A stretch of DNA of 46,430 nt from Bacteroidaceae bacterium (GTDB lineage Bacteria; Bacteroidota; Bacteroidia; Bacteroidales; Bacteroidaceae): NCBI GenBank assembly GCA_017616445.1, contig JAFZYE010000020.1, positions 1-46,430 of the forward strand, written 5' to 3'. The translations under genes were made by a program, and so were the position numbers. Position 1 is the stretch's first letter. Every line of letters starts with the position of its first letter. Below, one piece after another: positions 25,369 to 34,729 of the stretch. The notes under the pieces were generated by a model. The model ran no database searches and was not told the DNA's origin. It saw nothing but the letters and a program-made list of their open reading frames with translations.

Positions 25369-26706
25369 ATGACAAATCTTTCTGCAATTTACGACAAAAT
25401 AAACAATTATTGCCGTCAAAACGGGCTCTTGAAACAAGGAGCAAAGCTGTTGGTAGCCATAAGCGGAGGAGCCGATTCAGTATTCCTGCTCAGGTATCTC
25501 GTTGCAGAAGGATACGAGGCGGAAGCAGCCCATTGCAATTTTCATCTTCGTGGCGAGGAAAGCAACCGCGATGAACAATTCGTTCACGATCTTTGCGCAA
25601 CTCTGCATATTCCCCTTCATGTAAAGCATTTCAACACCCTCGACTACGCTCAAGCCAATGGTGTAAGCATCGAGATGGCGGCTCGCACATTACGTTATGA
25701 ATGGTTCGACCAATTACTTCACGAGATTGATGCCGACACCCTGACGGTGGCTCATCATCGAGACGACAACATCGAAAGTATTCTCCTGAACCTCGTTCGC
25801 GGGACAGGCATCAAAGGGCTTTGTGGCATGCAGCCAAGAAACGGGTACATAGTCCGTCCACTTCTCTGCATCAGCCGTTCCGACATCATCGAAGCAATGA
25901 ATGAGATGCAACAAGCCTACGTGGACGACAGCACGAATTTCGAAGATCAATATAGTCGCAATAAAATTCGTCTCAATGTCATGCCGTTACTGAGGAGCAT
26001 CAATGCTGGAGCAGAGCAGAATATCGCAACAGCCATTGAAAACATTAACGAAGCATATAAGCTCTACGAGGACAGCATCAAGCACTACAGCAAACTATGT
26101 TGCGAGTCATACCCAAACGGAGAAGCTGAAGGACTCCACACCTTATATATAAATAAAGAGAAGCTGCAAGCATGCGCCTCTCCCATTTCTGTTCTCCACG
26201 AAATCCTTGCCCCATACGGATTCAACAGGAGTCAAGTACAACAGATTGAACAATGCGAGTCATCTGGTAAGCAGTTTTGCTCTCCTTCCCACTCTCTACT
26301 CATCAATCGCAACCAGATAATTGTTTCACCTATTTCTAAGGAAACTGAAATGATTGACATTCCACTCGAGACCTATCCAGGCATCAAGGTTTCGGTCGTT
26401 GAAGCAGCCCAGTGCACCATTATGCGCCACAACACACATGCTTATTTTGATGCTGACAAAGTAAAAGGGAAGTTAGTGGTTCGTCTGGCAAAGACAGGAG
26501 ATAAGTTCCGTCCGTTTGGGATGAAAGGTCAAAAACTGGTAAGTGACTTACTAACCGACTTAAAGGTCAATCGTCTTGAGAAAGAACGTCAATTGGTCGT
26601 TTGTGACGATGAGCGTATCTTGTGGGTTGTAGGCCGAAGGGCTTCAGAAGATGGCAAAGTGACCTCTCAAACAAAAAGAATTATTCTACTAGAGACTAAA
26701 GTCTAG
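25369..26706 (+). CDS. tilS: tRNA(Ile)-lysidine synthase
   Basis: TilS modifies C34 of the CAU-anticodon tRNA-Ile to lysidine so that it reads AUA. The 445-residue protein has the PP-loop VAISGGADSVFLLRYL, then HCNFHLRGEES and TVAHHRDDNIESILLNL, followed by the TilS substrate-binding and C-terminal domains (GDKFRPFGMKGQKLVSDLL). I chose ATG 25369, which fits family N-termini; the open frame begins earlier in repeat DNA. It ends LLETKV, where the last codons and TAG stop lie in an inverted TTTAGAC repeat. Confidence 0.94.
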   Translation: MTNLSAIYDKINNYCRQNGLLKQGAKLLVAISGGADSVFLLRYLVAEGYEAEAAHCNFHLRGEESNRDEQFVHDLCATLHIPLHVKHFNTLDYAQANGVSIEMAARTLRYEWFDQLLHEIDADTLTVAHHRDDNIESILLNLVRGTGIKGLCGMQPRNGYIVRPLLCISRSDIIEAMNEMQQAYVDDSTNFEDQYSRNKIRLNVMPLLRSINAGAEQNIATAIENINEAYKLYEDSIKHYSKLCCESYPNGEAEGLHTLYINKEKLQACASPISVLHEILAPYGFNRSQVQQIEQCESSGKQFCSPSHSLLINRNQIIVSPISKETEMIDIPLETYPGIKVSVVEAAQCTIMRHNTHAYFDADKVKGKLVVRLAKTGDKFRPFGMKGQKLVSDLLTDLKVNRLEKERQLVVCDDERILWVVGRRASEDGKVTSQTKRIILLETKV

Positions 26707-26720
26707 CGTCTAAAGTCTAC
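26693..26720. repeat. TTTAGAC repeat, inverted copy at the tilS stop
   Basis: Words AGACTAAAGTCTAGCGTC and TAAAGTCTA are reverse complements of the 3498 array. The tilS TAG stop lies within. Confidence 0.8.
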
Positions 26721-27793
26721 CTTGGATTCAGGCAGTCATAATTACACGTCAGCAGATCTCCGTCATCATTTCTTAAATGCATCCCGTTTCCCTGACAATA
26801 CCTGAATGCCTTGCAATGTGTACAGATACCTGTGTGCATCCATTGACGTTTTCTGAAAGCATCGAAACAGTTGTTCCACACATCCATAAACTCGTCTCCC
26901 TCGTAAATACTTCCCTGTGAGTATTTATGGCAGACATTAGGGCAACCCGTAATATCACCGCTAATCAACACACTTCCTACCGACACACCTGAATTGCACA
27001 TATAGAAATCGTCACGCACCTGACGTTCGTATTTCCCAAGAAAACCTTCGCAGCCGTAATAAGTGTCAATCACCCCTTCTTTCCGAACCTTCTTGATGAA
27101 CTCCATGAGTTGACGCAATTGATAGCTGTCGAGTAGTAGTTCCTTGCGGTTCGTAGCCATCCCATTCGGGTATGACGTATAGAGTCGCCAATGTTTAACT
27201 CCTAAAGCCTGTAACAAAGTATAGACATCGTTGAGATAGTCGAAATTTCGTTGATTCACACATGTCGACACTTCACACACCAGTTCCTTCTCTTCACATA
27301 CCATTCGTATGGCTTCCTGTGTCTTAGCGAAGCATTCCTTATCACCACACAACCAATTGTGTTCGTACTCCTGTCCGTCAAGACTTATCATCACATCATG
27401 CATTCCTGCAGAGATGAGGTTTGTCAGCATCTCTCGAGTGAGTAGTTTTCCATTCGTATGAATGCCCCAAGGGAAACCATGTGAATAGATTTGTCGGCCG
27501 CACTTCACAATATCCTGACGCATCAGCGGTTCGCCACCTGTCAATATCACAGTCACATCGTGCGGGCTTTCAATCTTTGCGATGTTTTCAAGAACATGAA
27601 CAAAGTCGTCAATCGGCATATCCGACAAATCGGGCAACACGCGGCAATACGTGCCACAATGCTTACAACTGAGGTTACATCTGGATGTACATTCCCAATA
27701 CAAGCGGGTGAGCTTATGTTCCTTTACCTTCTTCCGCTGTTGCGACAGGTTGCGCATCAACGCCAAATGCTTCTTGAGCGACACCCCTTTCAT
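26717..27793 (-). CDS. radical SAM/SPASM enzyme
   Basis: A 358-residue protein. The radical SAM cluster motif is CTSRCNLSCKHC, followed by LTGGEPLMR and HTNGKLL. The C-terminal SPASM region has Cys residues in YMCNSG, TGCPNVC, GICTHCKAFRYC and LLTCNYDC, which would bind auxiliary Fe-S clusters. Such enzymes often modify peptides or proteins. The organisation resembles the radical SAM maturases paired with a small lipoprotein in Bacteroidota (rSAM/lipoprotein system), but no partner precursor is adjacent. It begins 5 nt after the stop of the CNNM-type gene and is cotranscribed with it. The substrate is unknown. Confidence 0.8.
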   Translation of the reverse strand: MKGVSLKKHLALMRNLSQQRKKVKEHKLTRLYWECTSRCNLSCKHCGTYCRVLPDLSDMPIDDFVHVLENIAKIESPHDVTVILTGGEPLMRQDIVKCGRQIYSHGFPWGIHTNGKLLTREMLTNLISAGMHDVMISLDGQEYEHNWLCGDKECFAKTQEAIRMVCEEKELVCEVSTCVNQRNFDYLNDVYTLLQALGVKHWRLYTSYPNGMATNRKELLLDSYQLRQLMEFIKKVRKEGVIDTYYGCEGFLGKYERQVRDDFYMCNSGVSVGSVLISGDITGCPNVCHKYSQGSIYEGDEFMDVWNNCFDAFRKRQWMHTGICTHCKAFRYCQGNGMHLRNDDGDLLTCNYDCLNPR

Positions 27794-27798
27794 ATACG

Positions 27799-28869
27799 TT
27801 ACTGTTTCTGTTTACGAAGTTGTTTCTTCTGCATCTGTTTCCACTGAGCTTTAGCATATTCCTGCATATCCACCACCTCGTCCTTCTCGTCCACAATCTC
27901 AAAGCCCAGCATCGTCTCAATCACATCCTCAAGGGTTACGATTCCACGAAGACTTCCATATTCGTCAATAATGATAGATATATGCTCTTTCTTCTCAAGC
28001 AGTTTCTCCCAAATATTTGCTACGGGTTCCTCTTCGGAGAACGAAAGAATCGGGCGCGCCAGTTTCTTCAAGTGGATGTTAAACTTATCTTCCGCAAGTC
28101 GTTCCAGAATATCTTTCCTAAGCACATAACCCGTGATGTAGTCACTATTATCGTCATCGTAGATAGGAATACGTGAATAGGTAGAGAGTTCTTCGTCCTC
28201 GTAGAACTCCTTCAGGGTCATCGAGCTGTCAGCCATTGACACGACCACACTTGGTGTCATAATCTCGTGGGCGGTTATCTCATCGAGTTTCAGCAAGTTC
28301 TGAATCATCTTGTTCTCTTTCTTCTCCAGCACACCTTCTTCTGCTCCTACCGTCACCATTGCAGAGACCTCCTCACGACTCACTACTTGTTGGTTGGCAT
28401 TATGCGAAATCAAGTGTGTGATACGTTCCAGACACCACACGAGTGGGAAAGTCACAAACACCAGAACCCGTATCACCTTCGAGGCAGGTAACGCCAACTT
28501 ACGCCAATAAGTCGAACCTATGGTTTTGGGAATAATCTCCGAACAAATCAGGATGAGCAAGGTGAAGACACCCGATACGATTCCTACTACAGTATCGTGA
28601 GGATAGTTCATCTGCTGTGCCATCTGCATAGCCTCCGAACCCACCAATGAAGCACCCACAGTGTTAGCTATGGTGTTCAGTACCAAAATCGCAGATATTG
28701 GACGATCTATTTCTAACTTGTATTTTTTTAACAAGCCGGCACCTTTCTTGTCTTGTGCTTCCAATGAAGATATATACGACATCGGTGTCGACATCAAAGT
28801 TGCCTCCAATATAGAGCAGATGCCCGAAATGAGCAATGCGGCAACCATGTAAATTATCATCAACTCCAT
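27799..28869 (-). CDS. CNNM/CorC-type transporter (hemolysin family, CBS pair)
   Basis: The protein is 356 residues from the ATG at 28869, which has a strong Shine-Dalgarno (GGAGG, 6 nt upstream), unusual in this phylum. The N-terminal CNNM membrane domain (about 1-170) has helices MIIYMVAALLISGICSIL, VVGIVSGVFTLLILI and VIRVLVFVTFPLVWCL, and the family phrase CSEIIPKTIG. Two CBS domains follow (AHEIMTPSVVVSMAD; EYGSLRGIVTLEDVIETMLG). The basic C-terminal tail (QMQKKQLRKQKQ) replaces the CorC-HlyC domain of longer members. Members are linked to Mg2+/Co2+ transport; the gliding protein GldE is a relative. It is followed by the radical SAM gene. Confidence 0.88.
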   Translation of the reverse strand: MELMIIYMVAALLISGICSILEATLMSTPMSYISSLEAQDKKGAGLLKKYKLEIDRPISAILVLNTIANTVGASLVGSEAMQMAQQMNYPHDTVVGIVSGVFTLLILICSEIIPKTIGSTYWRKLALPASKVIRVLVFVTFPLVWCLERITHLISHNANQQVVSREEVSAMVTVGAEEGVLEKKENKMIQNLLKLDEITAHEIMTPSVVVSMADSSMTLKEFYEDEELSTYSRIPIYDDDNSDYITGYVLRKDILERLAEDKFNIHLKKLARPILSFSEEEPVANIWEKLLEKKEHISIIIDEYGSLRGIVTLEDVIETMLGFEIVDEKDEVVDMQEYAKAQWKQMQKKQLRKQKQ

Positions 28870-28963
28870 ATTACCTCCTTCCAACTGTCATGGTAATATG
28901 ATAAACTCTTCATGCGCCGAGGCGCCGGATAACCATCTGAATCAGTATTCATGTATTCTATTC

Positions 28964-28993
28964 TATAAACTATCAATTGTCAACTATAAACTA
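28964..28993. repeat. TAGTTTATAG direct repeat at the upp stop codon
   Basis: CTATAAACTA at 28964-28973 and 28984-28993. The second copy contains the upp TAG stop (minus strand). Confidence 0.65.
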
Positions 28994-29653
28994 AATCTTA
29001 TCCCCATACGCTAAGTCACCTGCGTCACCCAATCCTGGCACGATATAAGCATGTTCGTTCAGATCTGGATCAATGTCAGCACACCACAATGTCACGTTTG
29101 TATGGTCGCGGAAAGCCTTTTTGATATAATCCACTCCTTTCTTCGACGCGATGACACAACACAGATGCACTTCTGCAGGAATGCCTTTCGTACAAAATGC
29201 CTCATAGCTCAGTTCCATACTTCCACCTGTAGCCAACATCGGATCGGCAATAATCAGCGTCTTGCCAGCTAAATCAGGTGATGAGATATATTCTATACGG
29301 ATGCCTACATCCTCACATTCCTTATCTTTATAATAACGGTAAGCTGATACGAAAGCGTTACCCGCGCAATCGAACACATCCAGCATCCCCTGATGGAAAG
29401 GCAGACCTGCACGGAATATCGTACCCAACACAATTTTGTCGTCAAATGTATTCACTGTTGCCACTCCTAATGGAGTCTGCACTTTTTTTTCTGAGTACGA
29501 CAGCTTACGACTCACCTCATATGCCATTATACGACCTATTCTCACCAAATTGTTCCTGAACTTACTCCTGTCACTTTGAATATTCACATCACGCAGTTCA
29601 GCCACATACTGATTCAAAACTGTGTTATAGTCAGATAAATTAACGACTTTCAT
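28991..29653 (-). CDS. upp: uracil phosphoribosyltransferase
   Basis: Upp salvages uracil with PRPP to give UMP. The 220-residue protein has the PRPP-binding loop LIIADPMLATGGSM and the uracil-binding end AYIVPGLGDAGDLAYG, both intact. The N-terminal stretch NQYVAELRD...SKFRNNLVRIGRI matches the family. The promoter at 29680 is 27 bp upstream. It complements the de novo enzymes encoded by pyrB and pyrI at 36007. Confidence 0.96.
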   Translation of the reverse strand: MKVVNLSDYNTVLNQYVAELRDVNIQSDRSKFRNNLVRIGRIMAYEVSRKLSYSEKKVQTPLGVATVNTFDDKIVLGTIFRAGLPFHQGMLDVFDCAGNAFVSAYRYYKDKECEDVGIRIEYISSPDLAGKTLIIADPMLATGGSMELSYEAFCTKGIPAEVHLCCVIASKKGVDYIKKAFRDHTNVTLWCADIDPDLNEHAYIVPGLGDAGDLAYGDKI

Positions 29654-29679
29654 ATAAGTTTCTTTTCCTTTTCAATTTG

Positions 29680-29687
29680 CAAAGATA
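29680..29687 (-). promoter_or_regulatory. -7 element (TATCTTTG) of upp
   Basis: CAAAGATA on the plus strand, 27 bp before the upp ATG. The -33 region is AT-rich without TTTG. Confidence 0.65.
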
Positions 29688-29929
29688 CAACATTTTTCTT
29701 ATAAACCATATTATAAACGAAAAAAAATAGTAGAATACGCATTGTTATTAGTAATTCGATGTATCTTAGCATCTGATTAAAGGCAATTTAAACAATAAGT
29801 GGCCGTTTGCACAGAGCAGACAGGTCTTTTGCTTCTCATAAAGTAGTTTTTCAGTAAAAGATATGTGCGTTTGTGTTTTTTTTTGTATCTTCGCAGAAAA
29901 TTTACGAACAGCTAACCTCTATAACAAAA

Positions 29930-30313
29930 ATGTCAATGGAGTCAAAGAAGAGAACAACACCTGCGTTTATCACGCAGCTGGAGCCGAACGAGATTTTCGT
30001 ATTCGGTAGCAATCTACGTGGAATGCATGGTGGTGGGGCGGCCTATGTCGCCTATCGCCAGTTTGGAGCCGTTATGGGTCAAGGAGTAGGTCTGCAAGGA
30101 CAGAGTTATGCTATTCCGACAATGCAGGGAGGCCCGGAAACTATTCGTCCCTATGTAGATGAATTCATCGAATTTGCCAAGGAACACACCAACCTGACTT
30201 TTCTCGTGACCCGCATCGGATGTGGTATTGCAGGATTCACCGACGAAGAGATTGCTCCACTGTTCGAAAAGGCTCACGAGGTGGGAAATATTGTATTGCC
30301 AGAAGGATGGTAA
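29930..30313 (+). CDS. small macro-domain-like protein
   Basis: A 127-residue cytoplasmic protein from ATG 29930 (29936 also possible). The order IFVFGSNLRGMHGGGAA, then FGAVMGQGVGLQGQSYAIPTM, then VTRIGCGIAGF resembles compact macro-like folds (A1S_2505-type), which bind ADP-ribose or similar ligands through a glycine-rich loop. A weak TATCTTCG at 29886-29893 may be its -7 element, which excludes the upstream ATG at 29873. It is followed by the DUF5715 gene after 13 nt. Ligand and role are unknown. Confidence 0.75.
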   Translation: MSMESKKRTTPAFITQLEPNEIFVFGSNLRGMHGGGAAYVAYRQFGAVMGQGVGLQGQSYAIPTMQGGPETIRPYVDEFIEFAKEHTNLTFLVTRIGCGIAGFTDEEIAPLFEKAHEVGNIVLPEGW

Positions 30314-30326
30314 GCGAAAAAGAAAC

Positions 30327-31151
30327 GTGAACAGAGATAATAAAGGCGTGGAGAAGAATAAAGCAAAATACAGCAAGACAAAGTTCTACTTGGTGTTCGC
30401 AGCATTGGTAGCACTACTGGCAGGCATCAGTCACCTTATGGGACTGAGTCCGTTGAAGGAAAAGGCCCTCCCCTCACCCTCTCAAGATAGAGGGAACGAA
30501 TACAGCATGAGAGAAGACACATGTGAGCAAAGAATCAGTATGGTCTCTTTAGAGGATACAGAAAAGGGGGCGGACTCATTGTCTGATGTTTTTTATTCAC
30601 CAAAGGTATGGAGCTATCCAGAATGTTTCAACGACAGCAACGCCACCCAACTCATCGCTGCGGAACGAAACGGCATCCAACCAGCAGACAACCGTGAACG
30701 AGTGGAGGAACTGGTGGCAGCAGGACAACTGACCAACATATCTATCTCTCCTTATTATATTGTAGAGGATCTCACACACTCGATGCCTTACCTAGTACCC
30801 AAAGCACAGTTGCTGCTCAACACCATCGGTATCAACTTCGTGGATTCACTCCAGTCAAAAGGATTCGAGCTCCATCTGCCTGTCGTCACATCCGTTCTCC
30901 GTACAAGCCACGACATCCAACGGCTACAACAAGGCAATATCAATTCTGTGACCAACTCATGCCATTGTTATGGGACAACTGTTGACATCACCTACAACCG
31001 CTTCATGCCACTTACGGGGCAGACTCCTACCCGATACGATGACAATCTGAAAAAAGTGTTAGCAGAGGTGCTGTTCGACCTGAAAGCTCAAGAATTATGC
31101 TACGTGAAATACGAACGGCTCCAAGCTTGTTTCCACCTTACGGTGAGGTAA
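30327..31151 (+). CDS. DUF5715 family exported protein, M15-peptidase-like
   Basis: The protein is about 274 residues from a GTG at 30327; no ATG fits, and starts inside the upstream gene are possible. An N-terminal membrane anchor (FYLVFAALVALLAGISHLMG) is followed by a low-complexity linker that is partly encoded by a GC-rich palindrome (ALPSPSQDRGN). The C-terminal domain has SVLRTSHDIQRLQ and NSCHCYGTTVDITYNRF, which fits the SxHxxGxxxD metal-binding pattern of M15/VanY-type D-Ala-D-Ala peptidases, and a late His in CFHLTVR. A wall-trimming peptidase facing the periplasm is inferred; the family itself is named only as DUF5715. Confidence 0.72.
   Translation: MNRDNKGVEKNKAKYSKTKFYLVFAALVALLAGISHLMGLSPLKEKALPSPSQDRGNEYSMREDTCEQRISMVSLEDTEKGADSLSDVFYSPKVWSYPECFNDSNATQLIAAERNGIQPADNRERVEELVAAGQLTNISISPYYIVEDLTHSMPYLVPKAQLLLNTIGINFVDSLQSKGFELHLPVVTSVLRTSHDIQRLQQGNINSVTNSCHCYGTTVDITYNRFMPLTGQTPTRYDDNLKKVLAEVLFDLKAQELCYVKYERLQACFHLTVR
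30477..30494. repeat. GC-rich palindrome inside the DUF5715 coding region
   Basis: CCCTCT (30477-30482), six-base loop, AGAGGG (30489-30494), preceded by CCCTCCCCTCA. It is translated in the linker after the membrane anchor. Confidence 0.7.
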
Positions 31152-31162
31152 GAGTAAAAAAG

Positions 31163-31216
31163 GTTCAAGAAGTTTAAGGAGTTCAAGAAGTTTAAGGAGT
31201 TCAAGAAATTAAAGGA
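31163..31216. repeat. three 18-bp tandem repeats before truA
   Basis: GTTCAAGAAGTTTAAGGA at 31163-31180 and 31181-31198 (identical) and a variant at 31199-31216. GGAG words in it may act as Shine-Dalgarno-like sites for truA at 31235. Confidence 0.85.
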
Positions 31217-31234
31217 GTATAGAGCAAAAGAGTT

Positions 31235-31981
31235 ATGAGATATTTCATCTACTTATCCTACGATGGAACAAACTATCACGGATGGCAAGTTCAACCCAAT
31301 GCCAACTCCGTTCAGGCAGAACTCATGCGAGGGGTGTCAACCTTAATGCGTCGGGATGTCGAGGTAATCGGAGCTGGAAGAACGGACTCCGGAGTGAATG
31401 CAAGTCTCATGGTGGCACATTTCGACACTGACGCTCCCCTCCCCGACCCTACCGAACTGACACGCAGGCTCAACAAACTTCTTCCGCAAGACATCGCAAT
31501 CCACAAGATTGTACCCGTTATAGCAGAAGCACATGCACGGTTTAGTGCAACAGCACGTACTTACAAGTATTATGTAAGTAATCGAAAAGACCCATTCAAC
31601 CGCCATTACACTTATCGCTGTCCGTTCGAGCTTGACTATGAGAAGATGAATGAAGCAGCAGCACACTTGTTTGATTATACCGACTTCACCAGTTTCTCCA
31701 AACTGCATACTGACACGAAGACCAATAACTGCAAGATTATGTATGCCCGATGGGAGCATACAGCAGATGGAGGTGTGTTCACCATCAAGGCCGACCGTTT
31801 CCTCCGCAATATGGTACGTGCTATTGTAGGTACGCTGATTGAAGTGGGACGCGGCGCCATCACAATCAACGAATTCTGCAAGATTATTGAGAAGAAAGAC
31901 CGTTGTGCTGCTGGCAGCAGCATGCCTGGAAATGCATTGTTCTTGACAGATATTGAATATTCAGAAGATATCTTTATTTAA
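31235..31981 (+). CDS. truA: tRNA pseudouridine(38-40) synthase
   Basis: TruA makes pseudouridine at positions 38-40 of tRNA anticodon arms. The 248-residue protein has the catalytic Asp in [12 protein letters not shown], the opening [18 protein letters not shown], the [13 protein letters not shown] stretch, and [17 protein letters not shown] near the end. Length is typical. It is preceded by a triple 18-bp repeat and followed 43 nt later by the MG2-type gene. Confidence 0.96.
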   Translation: MRYFIYLSYDGTNYHGWQVQPNANSVQAELMRGVSTLMRRDVEVIGAGRTDSGVNASLMVAHFDTDAPLPDPTELTRRLNKLLPQDIAIHKIVPVIAEAHARFSATARTYKYYVSNRKDPFNRHYTYRCPFELDYEKMNEAAAHLFDYTDFTSFSKLHTDTKTNNCKIMYARWEHTADGGVFTIKADRFLRNMVRAIVGTLIEVGRGAITINEFCKIIEKKDRCAAGSSMPGNALFLTDIEYSEDIFI

Positions 31982-32024
31982 TTTTAAGAACGTAACAACG
32001 TAATAACAATAAAATGAAATAACA

Positions 32025-34727
32025 ATGCCTCGCAAGTCCTACATCTTACTCTCGATGCTATGGTTGTTGACCATAGCCCTCCATGCAGCATCCATCTTGC
32101 CCGACAGCATCTTCAACAAGACCCTACCTGCACAAGAGAAAGTGTACTTGCATCTCGACAACAACTGCTACATTGCAGGTGACACCATCTGGTATAAAGC
32201 CTACGTCATCTCGGCTGACACTTATGAGCCAAAACCTATAAGCCGCATCCTCTATATCGAACTATTCGATGAACAAGGCTACTTGGTCGAACGTCAGAAG
32301 TTGGTAGTAGACGAAAACGGTAATGCCCACGGACAATTCGCACTCAGTAGCTCAGCATTCGCTGGCTACTACGAGTTGAGGGCTTACACCAAATGGATGT
32401 TGAATTACGGCTACATCTCCGAACAAGTGTTATCAGACTACATGAACGAGCATCTGTTAGGAGGCGAGGAGGACATCCAGAAACAGAACCGCAACTACTG
32501 GGGACTTTTTTCACGCGTCTTTCCTGTCTACCAAAAACCAACAGTTGATGCTGCCTGGCAAACTAAGAATATGCCGTTGAAGGTCACATTAGGTGACTAC
32601 GAACGCCGCTATCTCGAGCCCAAACTCAACGCACACTTCTACCCTGAGAGCGGACATATTGTAGCTGGACACACTACTCGTATCGGATGGGAGACGGTGA
32701 ACGAGCAGAAACAACGTATAGATGTAGAAGGTGTTCTCTTAAGAAACGACTCCATCATCATGGCACTTCCCAGAAGTCGCATGGGACGAGGCATTCTGGA
32801 ATATGCGTTTGAAGATTCATGCCACTATAAAGTGCGTATGATGCTTAATGGGATTCACTACGACTTCGACCTGCCAGAGGTAGAGCACGAAGGAGTCAGC
32901 ATGCGGGTAGAGATGGACGACGAAGCGGTTGAGATTAGTACCGAACAGACTTTTGCCCAACCGAAAGAGTTGTATGTATCTATCATCAGCGCCGGAAGAA
33001 AAGTGTTGTGCGAACCTTTGGGTGAGGATGGCGTTGTGGCTTCATGGCTGGAAGACCTACCTTGTGGTGTCAACCAGGCAACCATATTCGACAGCGAAGG
33101 AAACATCTATGCCGACCGCCTCTTTTTCGTCAACAACCTCCAGGAACTGACCGCAAAAGCGTATGTGAATGATGACACTACACATGTTTTAAGACCATAC
33201 GAGAAAGTCAAAATACCAATTCTCATTACCGACCATCGAGGCATTCCAATAAAGGAACAGGCTTTTTCGGTCTCTGTACGCGACCGTTTGCAGCTTGATC
33301 CTTCTTTCAACACAGGCAATATGCTCACTAACATGCTGCTCGAAAGCGACATCCGCGGTTATGTAGAGAATCCTCATTATTACTTCGAAGCAAACGACGA
33401 ACAACATCGTGCCGACCTCGACCTGCTCATGATGATTCAGGGCTGGCGACGCTATGACTGGAGTGAGATTGCCGGATTCAAACAGTATCAATACGACTAC
33501 GAACCCGAACGGAAGATGTATATCTATGGGAATTCTTATGTGATTGAGAACTGGCTCAATAGTGCTGTGTTCAAGAAAAACCGGGGAAGCATCACCCTCA
33601 CCGCACAGATTTTCTATCCCGAAGATAAGAAGAAAGGAACCCATCTGAACGACCAATATGGGAAACTGCAAATCGATGCAAATGGCCAGTTCCGCATCGT
33701 CTACAACCCCTTTTACGGTACTGCCGAACTTGTCCTCCGTGCCCTGTTCGACAAGAAAAAGAACAAAGGCGAAATCCACACATTCAACGGACAAGAGTTT
33801 TTTGCCCGAGACAATCATATCCCTGCCAGCGACCGCATCCTAGCCGACAACCAACAAAGGGATTATGTCGACCATGACATCATGTTGCTCATTCGCCGCG
33901 AGTACTACTATCCTAACAGCGTGAAAGAATTGAGTTGGTACGAGGTAAACAAACCTTTCATCATGCCCGACCAGCATCTCACCTGGGAGGAATATTGTAA
34001 GGACATCTATGCCTCCGAGTGGATTCCCGAAGTACAAATCCGTGCCGACCGTGCTCACGCCCGTCATCGCAAGGACCTGCCCGTACAGCGTCTTGATTTT
34101 TATGACTTCTTCAATGACCTCACCGATATGGGCTACCATCCCAAACAATGGAAGTTCGATAACGAAGAATTCCGTCTTGCGTTTTATGAGCATGCTATCT
34201 TCGACTACATGCAGCATCAGAACCCGCGTAGCAAAGTCAATAAGGAGAAGCGCTATATCACTTATGACTGGCAAGACGAAGACTCCATTAAGGGTGGAGA
34301 TGATGCACTTAGGAACTCTTACATGAATCTTCAACGTCTCAAAGCCATTCATATCGTCACCGACAACTCACGCCGCCCATCTGCCTACGAGTTGGATCAT
34401 CTCGATGGGTTCAAAGAGACACAGCATACTGGCGGACTATCCGCTTATATCAATCTCGAAACAGGCGATAAATACATCCGCACAGGCCGTGTCATCAATC
34501 TCCAGGGATTTAACCGCCCTGCCGAGTTCTATCAACCCGATTACAGCCATCGTCCCCTACCCGACTATCGGGATCATCGGCACACCCTCTACTGGAATCC
34601 CTCTGTCACTACCGACAACACAGGGCAGGCCTACATCGAGTTCTACAACAGCAGCGAATGCACCCACTACGACATCTCTGTAGAAGGTGTAACATCAAAT
34701 GGTGAATTTATCGTAAAACAAAAATAG
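32025..34727 (+). CDS. large exported MG2 (macroglobulin-like) domain protein
   Basis: The product is 900 residues with a signal peptide (SYILLSMLWLLTIALHAAS). Residues of about 36-130 contain an MG2-type beta-sandwich with KVYLHLDNNCYIAGDTIWY and GYYELRAYTKWMLN, common in Bacteroidota outer-membrane-linked proteins related to alpha-2-macroglobulin and TonB-receptor-like families. I see no clear TonB plug or beta-barrel. The end (YWNPSVTTDNTGQAYIEFYN) matches the terminal domain of the same group. It is followed after 2 nt by the CapA lipoprotein gene, so the two are cotranscribed. Function is unknown; surface or periplasmic structural role is inferred. Confidence 0.75.
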   Translation: MPRKSYILLSMLWLLTIALHAASILPDSIFNKTLPAQEKVYLHLDNNCYIAGDTIWYKAYVISADTYEPKPISRILYIELFDEQGYLVERQKLVVDENGNAHGQFALSSSAFAGYYELRAYTKWMLNYGYISEQVLSDYMNEHLLGGEEDIQKQNRNYWGLFSRVFPVYQKPTVDAAWQTKNMPLKVTLGDYERRYLEPKLNAHFYPESGHIVAGHTTRIGWETVNEQKQRIDVEGVLLRNDSIIMALPRSRMGRGILEYAFEDSCHYKVRMMLNGIHYDFDLPEVEHEGVSMRVEMDDEAVEISTEQTFAQPKELYVSIISAGRKVLCEPLGEDGVVASWLEDLPCGVNQATIFDSEGNIYADRLFFVNNLQELTAKAYVNDDTTHVLRPYEKVKIPILITDHRGIPIKEQAFSVSVRDRLQLDPSFNTGNMLTNMLLESDIRGYVENPHYYFEANDEQHRADLDLLMMIQGWRRYDWSEIAGFKQYQYDYEPERKMYIYGNSYVIENWLNSAVFKKNRGSITLTAQIFYPEDKKKGTHLNDQYGKLQIDANGQFRIVYNPFYGTAELVLRALFDKKKNKGEIHTFNGQEFFARDNHIPASDRILADNQQRDYVDHDIMLLIRREYYYPNSVKELSWYEVNKPFIMPDQHLTWEEYCKDIYASEWIPEVQIRADRAHARHRKDLPVQRLDFYDFFNDLTDMGYHPKQWKFDNEEFRLAFYEHAIFDYMQHQNPRSKVNKEKRYITYDWQDEDSIKGGDDALRNSYMNLQRLKAIHIVTDNSRRPSAYELDHLDGFKETQHTGGLSAYINLETGDKYIRTGRVINLQGFNRPAEFYQPDYSHRPLPDYRDHRHTLYWNPSVTTDNTGQAYIEFYNSSECTHYDISVEGVTSNGEFIVKQK

Positions 34728-34729
34728 TT

